64,000 nt of DNA from the NCBI RefSeq assembly GCF_004794515.1, contig NZ_SSDF01000070.1, positions 1 to 64,000 on the forward strand, read 5' to 3'. Numbering within the stretch: the first letter of the stretch is position 1; each line of letters starts with the position of its first letter. The notes beneath the pieces were generated by a model. It saw nothing but the letters and a program-made list of their open reading frames with translations, was not told where the DNA came from and made no database searches. The position numbers and the translations under genes were made by a program. Source of the stretch: Microbacterium sp. A20. Lineage in GTDB: Bacteria > Actinomycetota > Actinomycetes > Actinomycetales > Microbacteriaceae. Shown in pieces: positions 1 through 7,952 of this stretch.

Positions 1-60
1 TCCGCCCTGCCAGCATCCGCCCTGCCAGCATCCGCCCTGCCAGCATCCGCCCTGCCAGCG
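1..60. repeat. 15-bp tandem repeat, four units
   Basis: Four head-to-tail copies of TCCGCCCTGCCAGCA; the last unit ends in G instead of A. The array touches the window edge, so more units may lie to the left. No coding function is apparent. Confidence 0.9.
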
Positions 61-68
61 TGCGGCTT

Positions 69-135
69 GAAGGAGTTCTCACGCTATGAAGGACGGAATC
101 GGGCATCCGGTCCTTCATTCCGCGAGATCTCCTTC
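69..135. repeat. 67-bp inverted repeat, family A, copy 1
   Basis: Imperfect palindrome that starts GAAGGAGTTCTCACGC and ends GCGAGATCTCCTTC. A nested GAAGGAC/GTCCTTC pair sits inside the arms. Three more copies, also exactly 67 bp, lie at 8792, 29082 and 37477. It sits about 45 bp beyond the 3' end of the minus-strand gene remnant at 180-497. A role as a terminator or REP-like element is inferred. Confidence 0.85.
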
Positions 136-179
136 GGAACGTGCGGCGGATGCGCGGGCGGGCGGTGGCTGACGGATGC

Positions 180-497
180 TCAGCCGCCGAACTCGCCCAT
201 CAGGATCAGTGGGCTGTGGTTCGTGTTGCAGGTATCGCTGATCGGGTCGATCAGGCTCGTGTCGTGCAGCACTGCTCCGGGGGTGTAGCCGTCGCCGCGC
301 ACCCAGGCGAGCAGGGCGTCGAATGGCTCCGCCATGGTGGTTTCCGAGGTGTCGGCGAGCGTGGCGAGCTCGGCGGCAGCCGCATCGACCCGACGCTTCC
401 ACTCCGCCTCGTCAAACGCCTGGTATCCGGTGAAGCCGATATCGGCGTTCGAGAACGCGCTGTAGACCGAGGAGAAGGCCTCGCTTTTCCCTGATGT
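180..497 (-). pseudogene. 5'-truncated gene remnant
   Basis: On the minus strand one frame reads openly for 105 codons from just after a TAG at 498-500 to a TGA at 180-182. It has clear actinobacterial codon bias (GAC GAG GCG GAG TGG AAG...). The peptide includes SNADIGFTGYQAFDEAEW and ends LILMGEFGG. No ATG or GTG starts it at the upstream end; the first in-frame ATG would leave only about 51 residues. Upstream lies repeat-rich, non-coding-looking DNA. I read it as the 3' part of a gene whose 5' end has been lost or replaced. The family is not recognised. A short 51-aa gene is the alternative. Confidence 0.45.
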
Positions 498-559
498 CTA
501 CCATGCCGACCCGTGCCCGTGCCCGCGCCCGCGCCCGTGCCCTGCCCCTGCGGCGGTAC

Positions 560-636
560 AGATGTCGGGAGAATGCACGGATGCAGGACGACACGCCGTG
601 CTTCGGCCCTGCACCCGTGCATCCGTCCGACAAATG
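560..636. repeat. 77-bp inverted repeat, family C, copy 1
   Basis: The left arm AGATGTCGGGAGAATGCACG pairs imperfectly with the right arm that contains CGTGCATCCGTCCGACAAATG. Two further 77-bp relatives lie at 11723 and 11861. It is intergenic, downstream of the sugar ABC permease operon. Confidence 0.7.
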
Positions 637-642
637 ATCGGC

Positions 643-752
643 AGCGGACGAGACCCCGGCGGACGGGCTGCGGACGAGACCCCGGCGGGGCCGCGGACGA
701 GACCCGGGCGCCGCGGACGAGACCCGGGCCCTGCGGACGAGACCCGGGCCGC
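643..752. repeat. GCGGACGAGACCC direct repeats
   Basis: About five degenerate copies of GCGGACGAGACCCCGG/GGGCC, spaced 20-26 bp apart, run up to the stop codon of the sugar permease gene. Each unit contains CCCGGG-type palindromic words, so the array could fold on the transcript 3' end. There are no unique spacers of constant length, so this is not a CRISPR array. Confidence 0.8.
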
Positions 753-1679
753 CTACTTGACGCTGCCCGCGGTCAGACCGCCGACCAGGCGCTTCTCGAT
801 GAGCATGAACAGGATGACCACCGGCAGGATCGCGACGATCGAGACGCCGAACACATACTGCCAGCTGGTCTCGTACTGCCCGACGAACTTGGTCAGTGCG
901 ACCGACAGCGGCTGGTTCTTGTCGGTCGACAGGATCACGAGGGATGCCGCGAACTCGTTCCAGCAGGCGACGAACGTGAACACGATCGCGGTGACGATGC
1001 CCGGCCACACGAGCGGCAGGTTGATCTTGAACAGCACGGTGAATCGCCCGGCGCCGTCGATCTGCGCGGCCTCGTCGACCTCTTTCGGGATGCCCGCGAA
1101 GAAGGAGTGCATGATCCACACCGCGAACGACAGGTTGAACGCGGCGTTGATGAAGATCATCGCCATCCACGTGTCGCCGAGGCCGAGCACCGTGAACTGT
1201 CGGAACAGGCCCGAGGTGAGCACGGCGGGCTGCAGCATCTGCGTGATGATCACGAGGAACAGGAACACCATGCGGCCGGGGAACTTGAACCGGGCCGTGT
1301 AGTACGCCGCCGGCAGCGACACCAACAGCACGAGCAGCGTCGCGAACACCGCGATCACGATCGTCGAGATCAGGTTGTAGGGCAGGGGCGTCTCGGGGGT
1401 CGACCACATCGTGATGTAGTTCTCCCAGTGCCACTCCGTGGGCAGGTACGTCGGGTCGACCGACCGGATCTGCGGCTTGGTCTTCACGGAGCCGAAGAAC
1501 ATGATCAGGTAGGGCAGCACGAAGATCGCGAGCACCAGGAATCCAGCGACCGTGCGGAGGATGACGCGGGGAAGCGTCACCTGGTCCTCGGTGTAGCGGC
1601 GCTTGCGGCCCGGGATCGGCGGGGTGCGACGGCCGTGGCGGTCGGCGGTGGTCACGAGGGCGGTCTCGGTCACGGTCAC
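753..1679 (-). CDS. carbohydrate ABC transporter permease (MalG type)
   Basis: Predicted inner-membrane permease of a binding-protein-dependent sugar importer, 308 aa. After a short cytoplasmic N-terminus it has about six hydrophobic segments. A typical EAA loop, EAAQIDGAGRFTVLFKINLP, contacts the ATPase. The GTG start at 1679 is chosen because AAGGAGG lies just upstream, inside the end of the preceding gene, and the two genes are 2 nt apart. It is the last gene of a three-gene operon with the other permease and the binding protein. No ATPase is encoded here, so a shared MsiK-like ATPase elsewhere is likely (inference). The substrate is not identifiable from sequence. Confidence 0.9.
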   Translation of the reverse strand: MTVTETALVTTADRHGRRTPPIPGRKRRYTEDQVTLPRVILRTVAGFLVLAIFVLPYLIMFFGSVKTKPQIRSVDPTYLPTEWHWENYITMWSTPETPLPYNLISTIVIAVFATLLVLLVSLPAAYYTARFKFPGRMVFLFLVIITQMLQPAVLTSGLFRQFTVLGLGDTWMAMIFINAAFNLSFAVWIMHSFFAGIPKEVDEAAQIDGAGRFTVLFKINLPLVWPGIVTAIVFTFVACWNEFAASLVILSTDKNQPLSVALTKFVGQYETSWQYVFGVSIVAILPVVILFMLIEKRLVGGLTAGSVK

Positions 1680-1681
1680 GA

Positions 1682-2656
1682 TCAGACCTCCTTCATGGGC
1701 TTGACGATCTTCACGTAGGCCGCGACGATCACGATGACGATGAGGAACGCGACCACCGAGAGGGCGCTCGCGACATCCACCTTCTTCTGCAGCTCGATGT
1801 ACTTGAAGATGAGGGTCATGATCGTGTCGGCGCCGTATCCGGGGATCGACCCCGTCATCACCTTCAGGATCGGCAGCGAGTTGAACACGTTGATGATGTT
1901 GATGAGCACCGCGACGGCCAGCGCGCTGCGCAGCTGCGGCAGGATGATCGACCAGTAGGTGCGGGCCGGTCCAGCGCCGTCCATCTTCGCCGCCTCGATC
2001 GCGTCGGCGGGAACCGACTGGAGCCCGGCGAGGATCGTGTACGTGGTGAACGGCAGCGACACGAAGATCGCGATCACGATCGACCAGATGAAGGCGGTCG
2101 TCGGGTTCTTGGTCCAGCCGTACCCGACCGCGTCGTCCGAGAGGCCGATGTCGTAGAGGAACTTGTTGAAGACCCCGAAGTACGGCTCGAGGCTGTAGTA
2201 GAAGACCATCGTCGTCATGACGACGGATGCCGCCCACGGCACGATGACGGCCATGCGCACGAGCTGGCGTCCGGGGAACGCCTTGTTGAGGATCTGCGCG
2301 AGGCCGAGCGAGATGACGACCGTGAACAGCACGACCGACACGACCCACACGATCGTGCGGAAGAAAATCGGCCAGAACTCGGCGAACGTGAAGACCGTGA
2401 TGAAGTTGTCGAAGCCGACCGACCCCTTGTCGAGGCCGGACAGCGAGATGTCTCGCGTCGAGTTGAAGAACATCACCCCGGCGGGGAAGAACACCACGCC
2501 GATGATGAGCAGGAGTGCGGGGGCGATCCAGGGCAGCGCCTGGAGGAGGTCCTTTCCGCCCGGCCTGCCGCGGAGGGCAGCCGGGGTCTTCCGGGGGCGG
2601 GGGCGGCCGGTGGTGGCCGCCCCCGCGAGGTTCGAGGACTCTGTCTTCTGGCTCAT
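1682..2656 (-). CDS. carbohydrate ABC transporter permease (MalF type)
   Basis: Integral membrane permease, 324 aa. A charged N-terminal tail of about 40 residues precedes six predicted membrane segments. The EAA loop reads EAAKMDGAGPARTYWSIILP. It pairs with the downstream permease to form the translocation pore of a CUT1-type sugar importer. Its last codons (MKEV, stop) carry the ribosome binding site of the next gene, which indicates translational coupling. It lies 30 nt downstream of the binding-protein gene. Family assignment is firm; the sugar is unknown, though the divergent catabolic genes point to an amino sugar or galactose-type sugar. Confidence 0.92.
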   Translation of the reverse strand: MSQKTESSNLAGAATTGRPRPRKTPAALRGRPGGKDLLQALPWIAPALLLIIGVVFFPAGVMFFNSTRDISLSGLDKGSVGFDNFITVFTFAEFWPIFFRTIVWVVSVVLFTVVISLGLAQILNKAFPGRQLVRMAVIVPWAASVVMTTMVFYYSLEPYFGVFNKFLYDIGLSDDAVGYGWTKNPTTAFIWSIVIAIFVSLPFTTYTILAGLQSVPADAIEAAKMDGAGPARTYWSIILPQLRSALAVAVLINIINVFNSLPILKVMTGSIPGYGADTIMTLIFKYIELQKKVDVASALSVVAFLIVIVIVAAYVKIVKPMKEV

Positions 2657-2686
2657 TCGGGTACCCGAACCTCTCCGTCAGCGGGC

Positions 2687-3931
2687 TCAGCCCGCGTCGA
2701 CCTGCGCCTGGATCTCGGTCAGCACGTCCTGTGCCGGCTTCGTCTGGAGCTGACCGAACAGCGACTTGAACGCACCGTCGGCGGCCGACCACTTCGGGTT
2801 CGTCGACGGGTAGAACTGTGCGTCGGGCAGCACGTCGAGGAACGGCTTGAGTGCCTCTTCGCCGGCCAGGGCCTCGGACCCGGACTTGGTGACGGGCAGG
2901 AAGCCCTCGGCCTGCACCCACGGCACGTACACGTCGGCCGAGTAGTAGTAGTCGAAGAACTTGGTGATCGCGTCCTGCTTGTCGCCGTCGTTCTCGAACG
3001 CCATCAGCTGGTCCATGACACCGAGCGTGAAGGGCGAGCCGTCCTTCGTCGGGATCGGGACGATGGAGTAGTCCAGGTCGGGGTTGCCGTCGGCGATCTG
3101 GCCGACCGTCGGCGGGAGGCCGACCTGCATTCCGATCTTGCCCTGGATGAAGATGTCCATCAGCGGCGAACGCTGCGTCGAACCGGGGTCGGCCTGGGTC
3201 GCACCGGCGTCGATCATCTTCTTGATCTGCTCGGCGCCGACGAGGTTCTCCGGGGTGTCGATGGTGATCTCGGACTCGTCGCCGAACGATCCGCCGCCGC
3301 CCCACAGCCACACGGCTGCCTCGGCCTGCGCCTCTTCAGATCCGAGCGGCATGCCGTAGCCGGCCACGCCGCCGCCGAGTGCCGACACCTTGGTCGCGGC
3401 ATCCAGCAGCGAGTCCCAGTCGGTCGGTGCCTCGACGCCGGCCTGCTCGAGCAGCGCGTTGTTGACGAACAGGGCGCGGGCCGACGCGATCATGGGCAGC
3501 GCGTACGCGGTGCCGTCGACCTCGGCGTTCTTGAGGAACGACTCCTGGAAGTCGGAGAAGGTCTCCTCGGAGACGACCTCTTCGGTCGGGTAGAGCAGCT
3601 CGTCGCCGACGAAGCCCGCGAACGGACCGCCGTTGTAGATGTCGGGAGCCTCGCCCGCCTGGATCTTGGTGGAGACGACCTTCTCCAGGTTGTCCCAGGA
3701 CTGCACCTCGAGCTTGACGTCGATGTCGGGGTTGGCCTTCTCGAACCCCTTGATCACCGTCTCCCAGTTCGCCTTGGTGCCGTCGGAGTAGCTGGGGACG
3801 AGGAGGTCGAGGGTCGTCGACCCCTCTTCGCCTCCGCCGTCTCCGGACGATCCGCCGAACCCGCACGAAGCGAGCGAGAGCGTGGCGACGGCCGCAATGG
3901 CGGCGGCGCCGAACCGCAGTGACTTCTTCAT
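2687..3931 (-). CDS. extracellular sugar-binding lipoprotein
   Basis: Solute-binding protein of the ABC importer, 414 aa. The N-terminus is a lipoprotein signal peptide: MKKSLRFG, a hydrophobic stretch, then the lipobox LASC with the lipidated Cys at residue 23. A Gly/Ser-rich linker follows. The body is of SBP family 1, with segments such as NPDIDVKLEVQSW and APDIYNGGPFAG. I chose ATG 3931 because it places the signal peptide at the N-terminus; a longer in-frame reading upstream lacks one. It is the first gene of the importer operon and is transcribed divergently from the catabolic operon at 4258. Expression is probably controlled by the DeoR-type regulator at 7949. Confidence 0.93.
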   Translation of the reverse strand: MKKSLRFGAAAIAAVATLSLASCGFGGSSGDGGGEEGSTTLDLLVPSYSDGTKANWETVIKGFEKANPDIDVKLEVQSWDNLEKVVSTKIQAGEAPDIYNGGPFAGFVGDELLYPTEEVVSEETFSDFQESFLKNAEVDGTAYALPMIASARALFVNNALLEQAGVEAPTDWDSLLDAATKVSALGGGVAGYGMPLGSEEAQAEAAVWLWGGGGSFGDESEITIDTPENLVGAEQIKKMIDAGATQADPGSTQRSPLMDIFIQGKIGMQVGLPPTVGQIADGNPDLDYSIVPIPTKDGSPFTLGVMDQLMAFENDGDKQDAITKFFDYYYSADVYVPWVQAEGFLPVTKSGSEALAGEEALKPFLDVLPDAQFYPSTNPKWSAADGAFKSLFGQLQTKPAQDVLTEIQAQVDAG

Positions 3932-4130
3932 GTGTATTGCATTCCTCACTGTGAGTGTCCGCCCCTCGGCGGCGGGCCGCTTCGGGAGGGGGTGTGGTGC
4001 ACAGTCGCAAGCACAACTCACGCGACGGTGCGTGGTGATCGTTTCGCCGGGTGGCATCCGCGATCGTTCAAGCCGGGGCTCGGGGTTCTCGGCGACGATC
4101 GGAATCGACGACGAGGGTTTGGAACTTCTC

Positions 4131-4158
4131 GATTATTTGTCAGGGGAACAAACAAATC
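4131..4158. promoter_or_regulatory. AT-rich palindrome, candidate DeoR-type operator
   Basis: GATTATTTGT, 7 nt, ACAAACAAATC forms an imperfect palindrome in an unusually AT-rich patch of the 326-bp divergent intergenic region. It lies just upstream of the likely promoter of the catabolic operon. Assigning it to the DeoR-family protein encoded at 7949 is inference from position. Confidence 0.5.
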
Positions 4159-4173
4159 AAGAGTAACCGGGGG

Positions 4174-4201
4174 TTGCTCTTCTTTGACGCCATACTATGA
4201 T
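4174..4201 (+). promoter_or_regulatory. candidate sigma70 promoter of the catabolic operon
   Basis: TTGCTC (4174) and TATGAT (4196) are separated by 16 nt, about 57 nt before the ATG at 4258. The -10 box is near consensus; the spacing is slightly short. The rest of the 3932-4257 gap shows no gene. Confidence 0.5.
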
Positions 4202-4257
4202 TGATTCCGGCTTCAAACGATCACAAGTATGCAACATATCGCAGGAAGGGCATCTCG

Positions 4258-5154
4258 ATGACTGAATCACTTCCCGGCGCGTACATGCGCGAGGAACTCC
4301 ACTCCCAGCCGAACATGTGGGCACGGGCCGCCGATCTGAAGGCCGAGCAGGGCATGCTGCCGGCCACGGGCGCGCGCGTCGCGGTCGTCGGCTGCGGCAC
4401 GTCGTGGTTCATGGCCCAGTCGTACGCCGCCCTCCGCGAGTCCGCGGGGCACGGCGAGACCGATGCGTTCGCGGCCTCGGAGGCGTTCATCGACCGCGGA
4501 TACGACGCCGTCGTCGCGCTGACGCGATCCGGCACGACCAGCGAGGTGCTCGAACTCGTCGACCGCGTCAAGGGCCGCGTCCGCACCATCGGCGTCATCG
4601 GCGACCCGACATCGCCGCTCGTGTCGCTCGTCGACGACGCGGTACTGCTGCCGTTCGCAGACGAGAAGTCCGTGGTGCAGACGCGGTTCGCCACGACGGC
4701 GCTCGCCCTGTTCCGCGCGTCGCTCGGCGAGGACCTGACCGCCGCCATCGCCGATGCCGAGGCCGTGCTGGCAGAGCCCGGCGATGACGAACTGCGCGAC
4801 GCCGAGCAGTACACGTTCCTCGGACGCGGCTGGACGATCGGTCTCGCCCACGAGGCCGCTCTGAAGCTGCGTGAATCGTCGCAGTCCTGGACCGAGGCCT
4901 ACCCGTCGATGGACTACCGGCACGGCCCGATCGCCATCGCCGCTCCCGGCCGGGTGACGTGGCAGTTCGGCGAAGCTCCCGAGGGACTCGCCGGCGAGGT
5001 GGCCGCCACCGGCGCCCGCTTCGAGCAGCGCGCGATCGACCCGCTCGCCGACCTCGTGCGCCTGCACCGCACGGCGCTGGATCGCGCGGTGGAGCGCGGG
5101 CTCGACCCGGATCAGCCGCGCAACCTCACGCGATCCGTCATCCTGGATGCATGA
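4258..5154 (+). CDS. SIS-domain sugar isomerase/deaminase (GlmS/AgaS-like)
   Basis: Cytoplasmic sugar-phosphate isomerase-type protein, 298 aa, with two SIS subdomains. The first carries VVGCGTSWFMAQS and ALTRSGTTSEVLEL; the second ends with SMDYRHGPIAIA. These are the phosphosugar-binding loops seen in the isomerase half of GlmS and in AgaS/FrlB-type enzymes. No glutaminase domain is present. The ATG at 4258 follows GCAGGAAGGG at good distance. It is the first gene of a five-gene operon with ROK and PfkB kinases and a class II aldolase. In that context it probably isomerises or deaminates a hexosamine-6-phosphate to a ketose-6-phosphate (inference). Confidence 0.85.
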   Translation: MTESLPGAYMREELHSQPNMWARAADLKAEQGMLPATGARVAVVGCGTSWFMAQSYAALRESAGHGETDAFAASEAFIDRGYDAVVALTRSGTTSEVLELVDRVKGRVRTIGVIGDPTSPLVSLVDDAVLLPFADEKSVVQTRFATTALALFRASLGEDLTAAIADAEAVLAEPGDDELRDAEQYTFLGRGWTIGLAHEAALKLRESSQSWTEAYPSMDYRHGPIAIAAPGRVTWQFGEAPEGLAGEVAATGARFEQRAIDPLADLVRLHRTALDRAVERGLDPDQPRNLTRSVILDA

Positions 5155-6172
5155 CCCCCACGCACTGCCGGAGCCGATGATGATCGACCCTGACGCGGCA
5201 TCGGCCGTTCCCGACGTCGAGCGCGACGCGGCGGGAGAGAAGCTCTCCGACGTGCGCGCGCTCGGACGGGGCGCGCCGGTGCTGGCGTTCGACGTGGGCG
5301 GAACAGACATCAAGTCGGCGCTGTTCGACGCCGAGGGGACCGCGCTCGGACTCCGTCGCACACCGACGCCGGTCGTCGAGGGCGACCGCACGCACGTGCT
5401 GCTCGAACGGCTCGAGGTGCTGGCGGCCGAACTGCGTGACGCGCATCCCGAGGTGGTGCCGCAGGCGGTCGGCCTCGTGGTGCCGGGCATCGTGGATGCG
5501 GATGCCGGCCTCGGCGTGTTCGCGAGCAACCTCGGCTGGCACGACTCACCACTGCGTGATCTCGCCTCCGCGCGGCTGGGCCTTCCTGTGGCCTTCGATC
5601 ACGATGTCCGCGCGGCGAGCTGGGCGGAGCGTCGGTTCGGGGGCGCCCGCGACTACGCCGATGCCGTCGTGCTCGTGATCGGCACGGGCATCGCCGGCGC
5701 CCTGCTGGTGGGCGGCGTGCCGTACACGGCAGGCGGGTACGCGGGCGAGATCGGGCACTCGCCCATCGCCGACGGGCCGATCTGCCCCTGCGGCGCGCGC
5801 GGCTGCCTGGAGGCCGTGGCATCCGCGGGGGCCATCGCGCGGCGCTACCGCGAGGCGACCGGCATCGCGCCCGACGGGGCCAAGGACGTGATCGCCCGCG
5901 CGGCGGCCGGAGACGGGGTGGCGGCAGAGATCTGGAACTCGGCGCTCGACGCCCTCACGATGTCGCTCGCGCAGCTCACCGCGGTCGTCGCTCCTCAGGC
6001 CGTGGTCATCGGCGGCGGCCTGTCCCGCGCGGGTGGAGCCCTCTTCGATGAACTGCGCGCGCGCCTCGCGGCCCGGCTCAGCTTCCACCGCATCCCCGTG
6101 CTCGTCCCCGCCGAGCTCTCCGGCAACGCCGGCCTGCTCGGTGCCGCCCTGCGAGCGAGGGAGCTCACGTGA
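5147..6172 (+). CDS. ROK-family sugar kinase
   Basis: Predicted ATP-dependent hexose or N-acetylhexosamine kinase, 341 aa from the first ATG. An ATG pair at 5177/5180 behind GGAGCC is an equally plausible start. The ATP-binding loop reads AFDVGGTDIKSALF. The catalytic and zinc region is GEIGHSPI followed by CPCGARGCLE, whose Cys cluster is the ROK zinc site. No N-terminal helix-turn-helix is present, so it is a kinase rather than a NagC-type repressor. It overlaps the SIS gene by 8 nt and the next gene by 4 nt. It most likely phosphorylates the imported sugar before the SIS enzyme acts. Confidence 0.88.
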   Translation: MHDPHALPEPMMIDPDAASAVPDVERDAAGEKLSDVRALGRGAPVLAFDVGGTDIKSALFDAEGTALGLRRTPTPVVEGDRTHVLLERLEVLAAELRDAHPEVVPQAVGLVVPGIVDADAGLGVFASNLGWHDSPLRDLASARLGLPVAFDHDVRAASWAERRFGGARDYADAVVLVIGTGIAGALLVGGVPYTAGGYAGEIGHSPIADGPICPCGARGCLEAVASAGAIARRYREATGIAPDGAKDVIARAAAGDGVAAEIWNSALDALTMSLAQLTAVVAPQAVVIGGGLSRAGGALFDELRARLAARLSFHRIPVLVPAELSGNAGLLGAALRARELT

Positions 6173-7113
6173 TCCTGACCGTCACCCCCAACCCCGCGCT
6201 CGACCTGACCTGGCACGTGGATCGACTCCGCGAGGGCGGCACGCACCGGGCGGATGCCGGAGTCGCACGCGCCGGGGGCAAGGGCCTCAACGTCGCCCGC
6301 GTGGCATACGCGGAAGGCGCGGATGTGCTCGCGGTCACCACCATGGGTGGGCGCGTCGGCGAGGAGTTCGCCGCCGAGCTCGGTGCCAGTGGCGTGCCGC
6401 ACGCCCTCGTATCGGTGGCCGCCGAGACCCGGCGCAGCATCGCCGTGGTCGACGGGTCCGCCGGGGACACCACGATCATCAACGAGCGCGGCGTCAACCC
6501 GAGCGACAGCGAGTGGGCGGACCTCCTCGCCGAGGTCGTCGAACGGCTGCCGACCGCGACGGTCCTCGTCGTGTCCGGCAGTGTGCCGCCCGGCGCCCCG
6601 GAATCGCTCCTCCCCATGCTCATCGCGGTGGGGAAGGATGCCGGAGTCCCGGTGATCGCCGACACCTCGGGGCCCGCGCTCCTGCGTGCGGCGGATGCCG
6701 GCGCCGACGTCCTGAAGCCCAACGCGGCCGAACTCGTCGAAGCCACCGGCATCGCCGACCCCGTCGAGGGCGCCCGTTCGCTGATCGCCCGCGGCGCCGA
6801 GCTCGTGCTGCTCTCGCTGGGGGCCGACGGCATGCTCGCCGTCACCGCGTCCGACCTCGTGCACGCCCGGCTCGACGAACCTCTCGCCGGCAATCCGACC
6901 GGCGCCGGGGATGCCGGGGTGGCCGCGTGTGCCGCGCTGTATGCGGCGGGCGAGCGCGACCCCGAGCAGATCCTCCGTCGCGCCACAGCCTGGTCCGCAG
7001 CCGCGGTGCTCACTCCGCTCGCCGGCGACATCTCCCCGCGCTGGCGCGCACTCGAACAGCAGCTGCTCGTCTCGCATCCCGCCCCCGAATCGTTCCGGAA
7101 GGACCCTTCGTGA
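6169..7113 (+). CDS. PfkB-family phosphofructokinase / tagatose-6-phosphate kinase
   Basis: FruK/LacC-type sugar-phosphate kinase, 314 aa. It begins MILTVTPNPALDLTW and shows the PfkB signature 1 GGKGLNVAR and signature 2 NPTGAGDAG, with the Asp of GAGD as catalytic base. The GTG start at 6169 overlaps the stop of the ROK gene (GTGA). The family makes a ketohexose 1,6-bisphosphate from a 1- or 6-phosphate. With the aldolase directly downstream, a tagatose-6-phosphate or fructose-phosphate substrate is likely. Sequence alone does not separate these. Confidence 0.88.
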   Translation: MILTVTPNPALDLTWHVDRLREGGTHRADAGVARAGGKGLNVARVAYAEGADVLAVTTMGGRVGEEFAAELGASGVPHALVSVAAETRRSIAVVDGSAGDTTIINERGVNPSDSEWADLLAEVVERLPTATVLVVSGSVPPGAPESLLPMLIAVGKDAGVPVIADTSGPALLRAADAGADVLKPNAAELVEATGIADPVEGARSLIARGAELVLLSLGADGMLAVTASDLVHARLDEPLAGNPTGAGDAGVAACAALYAAGERDPEQILRRATAWSAAAVLTPLAGDISPRWRALEQQLLVSHPAPESFRKDPS

Positions 7114-7952
7114 CCCTCGTCTCCGCTCGCGACCTCGTCTCCGCGGCATCCGCCGCCGGCACCGGGATCGGCGCGTTCAACGTGATCCACCTCGAGACCG
7201 CCGAGGGGCTGGTGCGCGCAGCCGCGCTCGCCGAGCTGCCCGTGATCCTGCAGATCTCGCAGAACTGCGCCGACTATCACGGTGGGCTCGAACCGATCGC
7301 TCTGGCCACGCTCGCGGTGGCACGACGCGCGGAGATGCCGGTCGCCGTGCACCTCGACCATGCCGAACGGCCCGAGCTGGTCGACGAGGCCATCGAGCTG
7401 GGCTTCGGCTCCGTGATGTTCGACGGCGGAGCGCTGCCCTATGACGACAACGTGGCCCTCACGGCGGCCGTCGCGGCACGGGCGCATGCGGCCGGGGTCT
7501 ACGTCGAGGGCGAGCTGGGCGAGGTGGGCGGCAAGGACGGAGCCCATGCGCCGGGTGTGCGCACCGACCCCGACGAGGCGCGGGCGTTCGTCGCGGCCAC
7601 GGGTGTCGATGCACTCGCGGTGGCGGTGGGCTCGTCTCACGCCATGACCGATCGCACGGCGTCGCTCGACCTCGACCTGATCGCGCGCCTGCATGCAGCC
7701 CTGCCCGTCCCCCTCGTGCTGCACGGATCCTCGGGGGTGGCGGATGCCGTGATCGCCGACGCCGTGCGCGCGGGGATGACCAAGATCAACGTCTCCACGC
7801 ACCTCAACGGGTTCTTCACCCGGGCGGTGCGCGAGAAGCTGGATGCGGACGAGCGGCTCGTCGACTCGCGGAAGTATCTGGCACCCGCGCGTGACGCTCT
7901 GGCCGCCGAGGCTGCCCGCATGCTGCGGTTGTTCGCCCTGCAGGGAGCATGA
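7110..7952 (+). CDS. class II fructose/tagatose-bisphosphate aldolase
   Basis: Zinc-dependent aldolase of the GatY/KbaY/FbaA family, 280 aa. Visible motifs are GAFNVIHLETAEG near the N-terminus, VAVHLDHAE (zinc His and neighbouring acid), VEGELGEVGGKDG, and VLHGSSGV followed by GMTKINVSTHLN, which bind phosphate and metal. The GTG at 7110 overlaps the previous stop by 4 nt. It would cleave the bisphosphate made by the PfkB kinase into two triose phosphates, which completes the pathway. Its position next to SIS and DeoR genes favours a tagatose-type rather than the housekeeping fructose aldolase (inference). Confidence 0.9.
   Translation: MTLVSARDLVSAASAAGTGIGAFNVIHLETAEGLVRAAALAELPVILQISQNCADYHGGLEPIALATLAVARRAEMPVAVHLDHAERPELVDEAIELGFGSVMFDGGALPYDDNVALTAAVAARAHAAGVYVEGELGEVGGKDGAHAPGVRTDPDEARAFVAATGVDALAVAVGSSHAMTDRTASLDLDLIARLHAALPVPLVLHGSSGVADAVIADAVRAGMTKINVSTHLNGFFTRAVREKLDADERLVDSRKYLAPARDALAAEAARMLRLFALQGA

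Noticed and set aside
69..135. Short peptides beginning MKEIS or MKEFS encoded by family A repeats
   Set aside because: The similar peptides arise because the DNA repeat is conserved, and they appear on either strand depending on orientation. No ribosome binding site or codon bias supports translation.
643..752. CRISPR-like array of GCGGACGAGACCC repeats
   Set aside because: Unit spacing varies (20-26 bp), the interspersed sequence is itself repetitive and no cas genes are present.
513..1718. Long plus-strand frame opposite the sugar permease gene
   Set aside because: Translation is a run of Arg/Gly/Asp/His without domain features, while the minus strand encodes a clear permease with its EAA loop.
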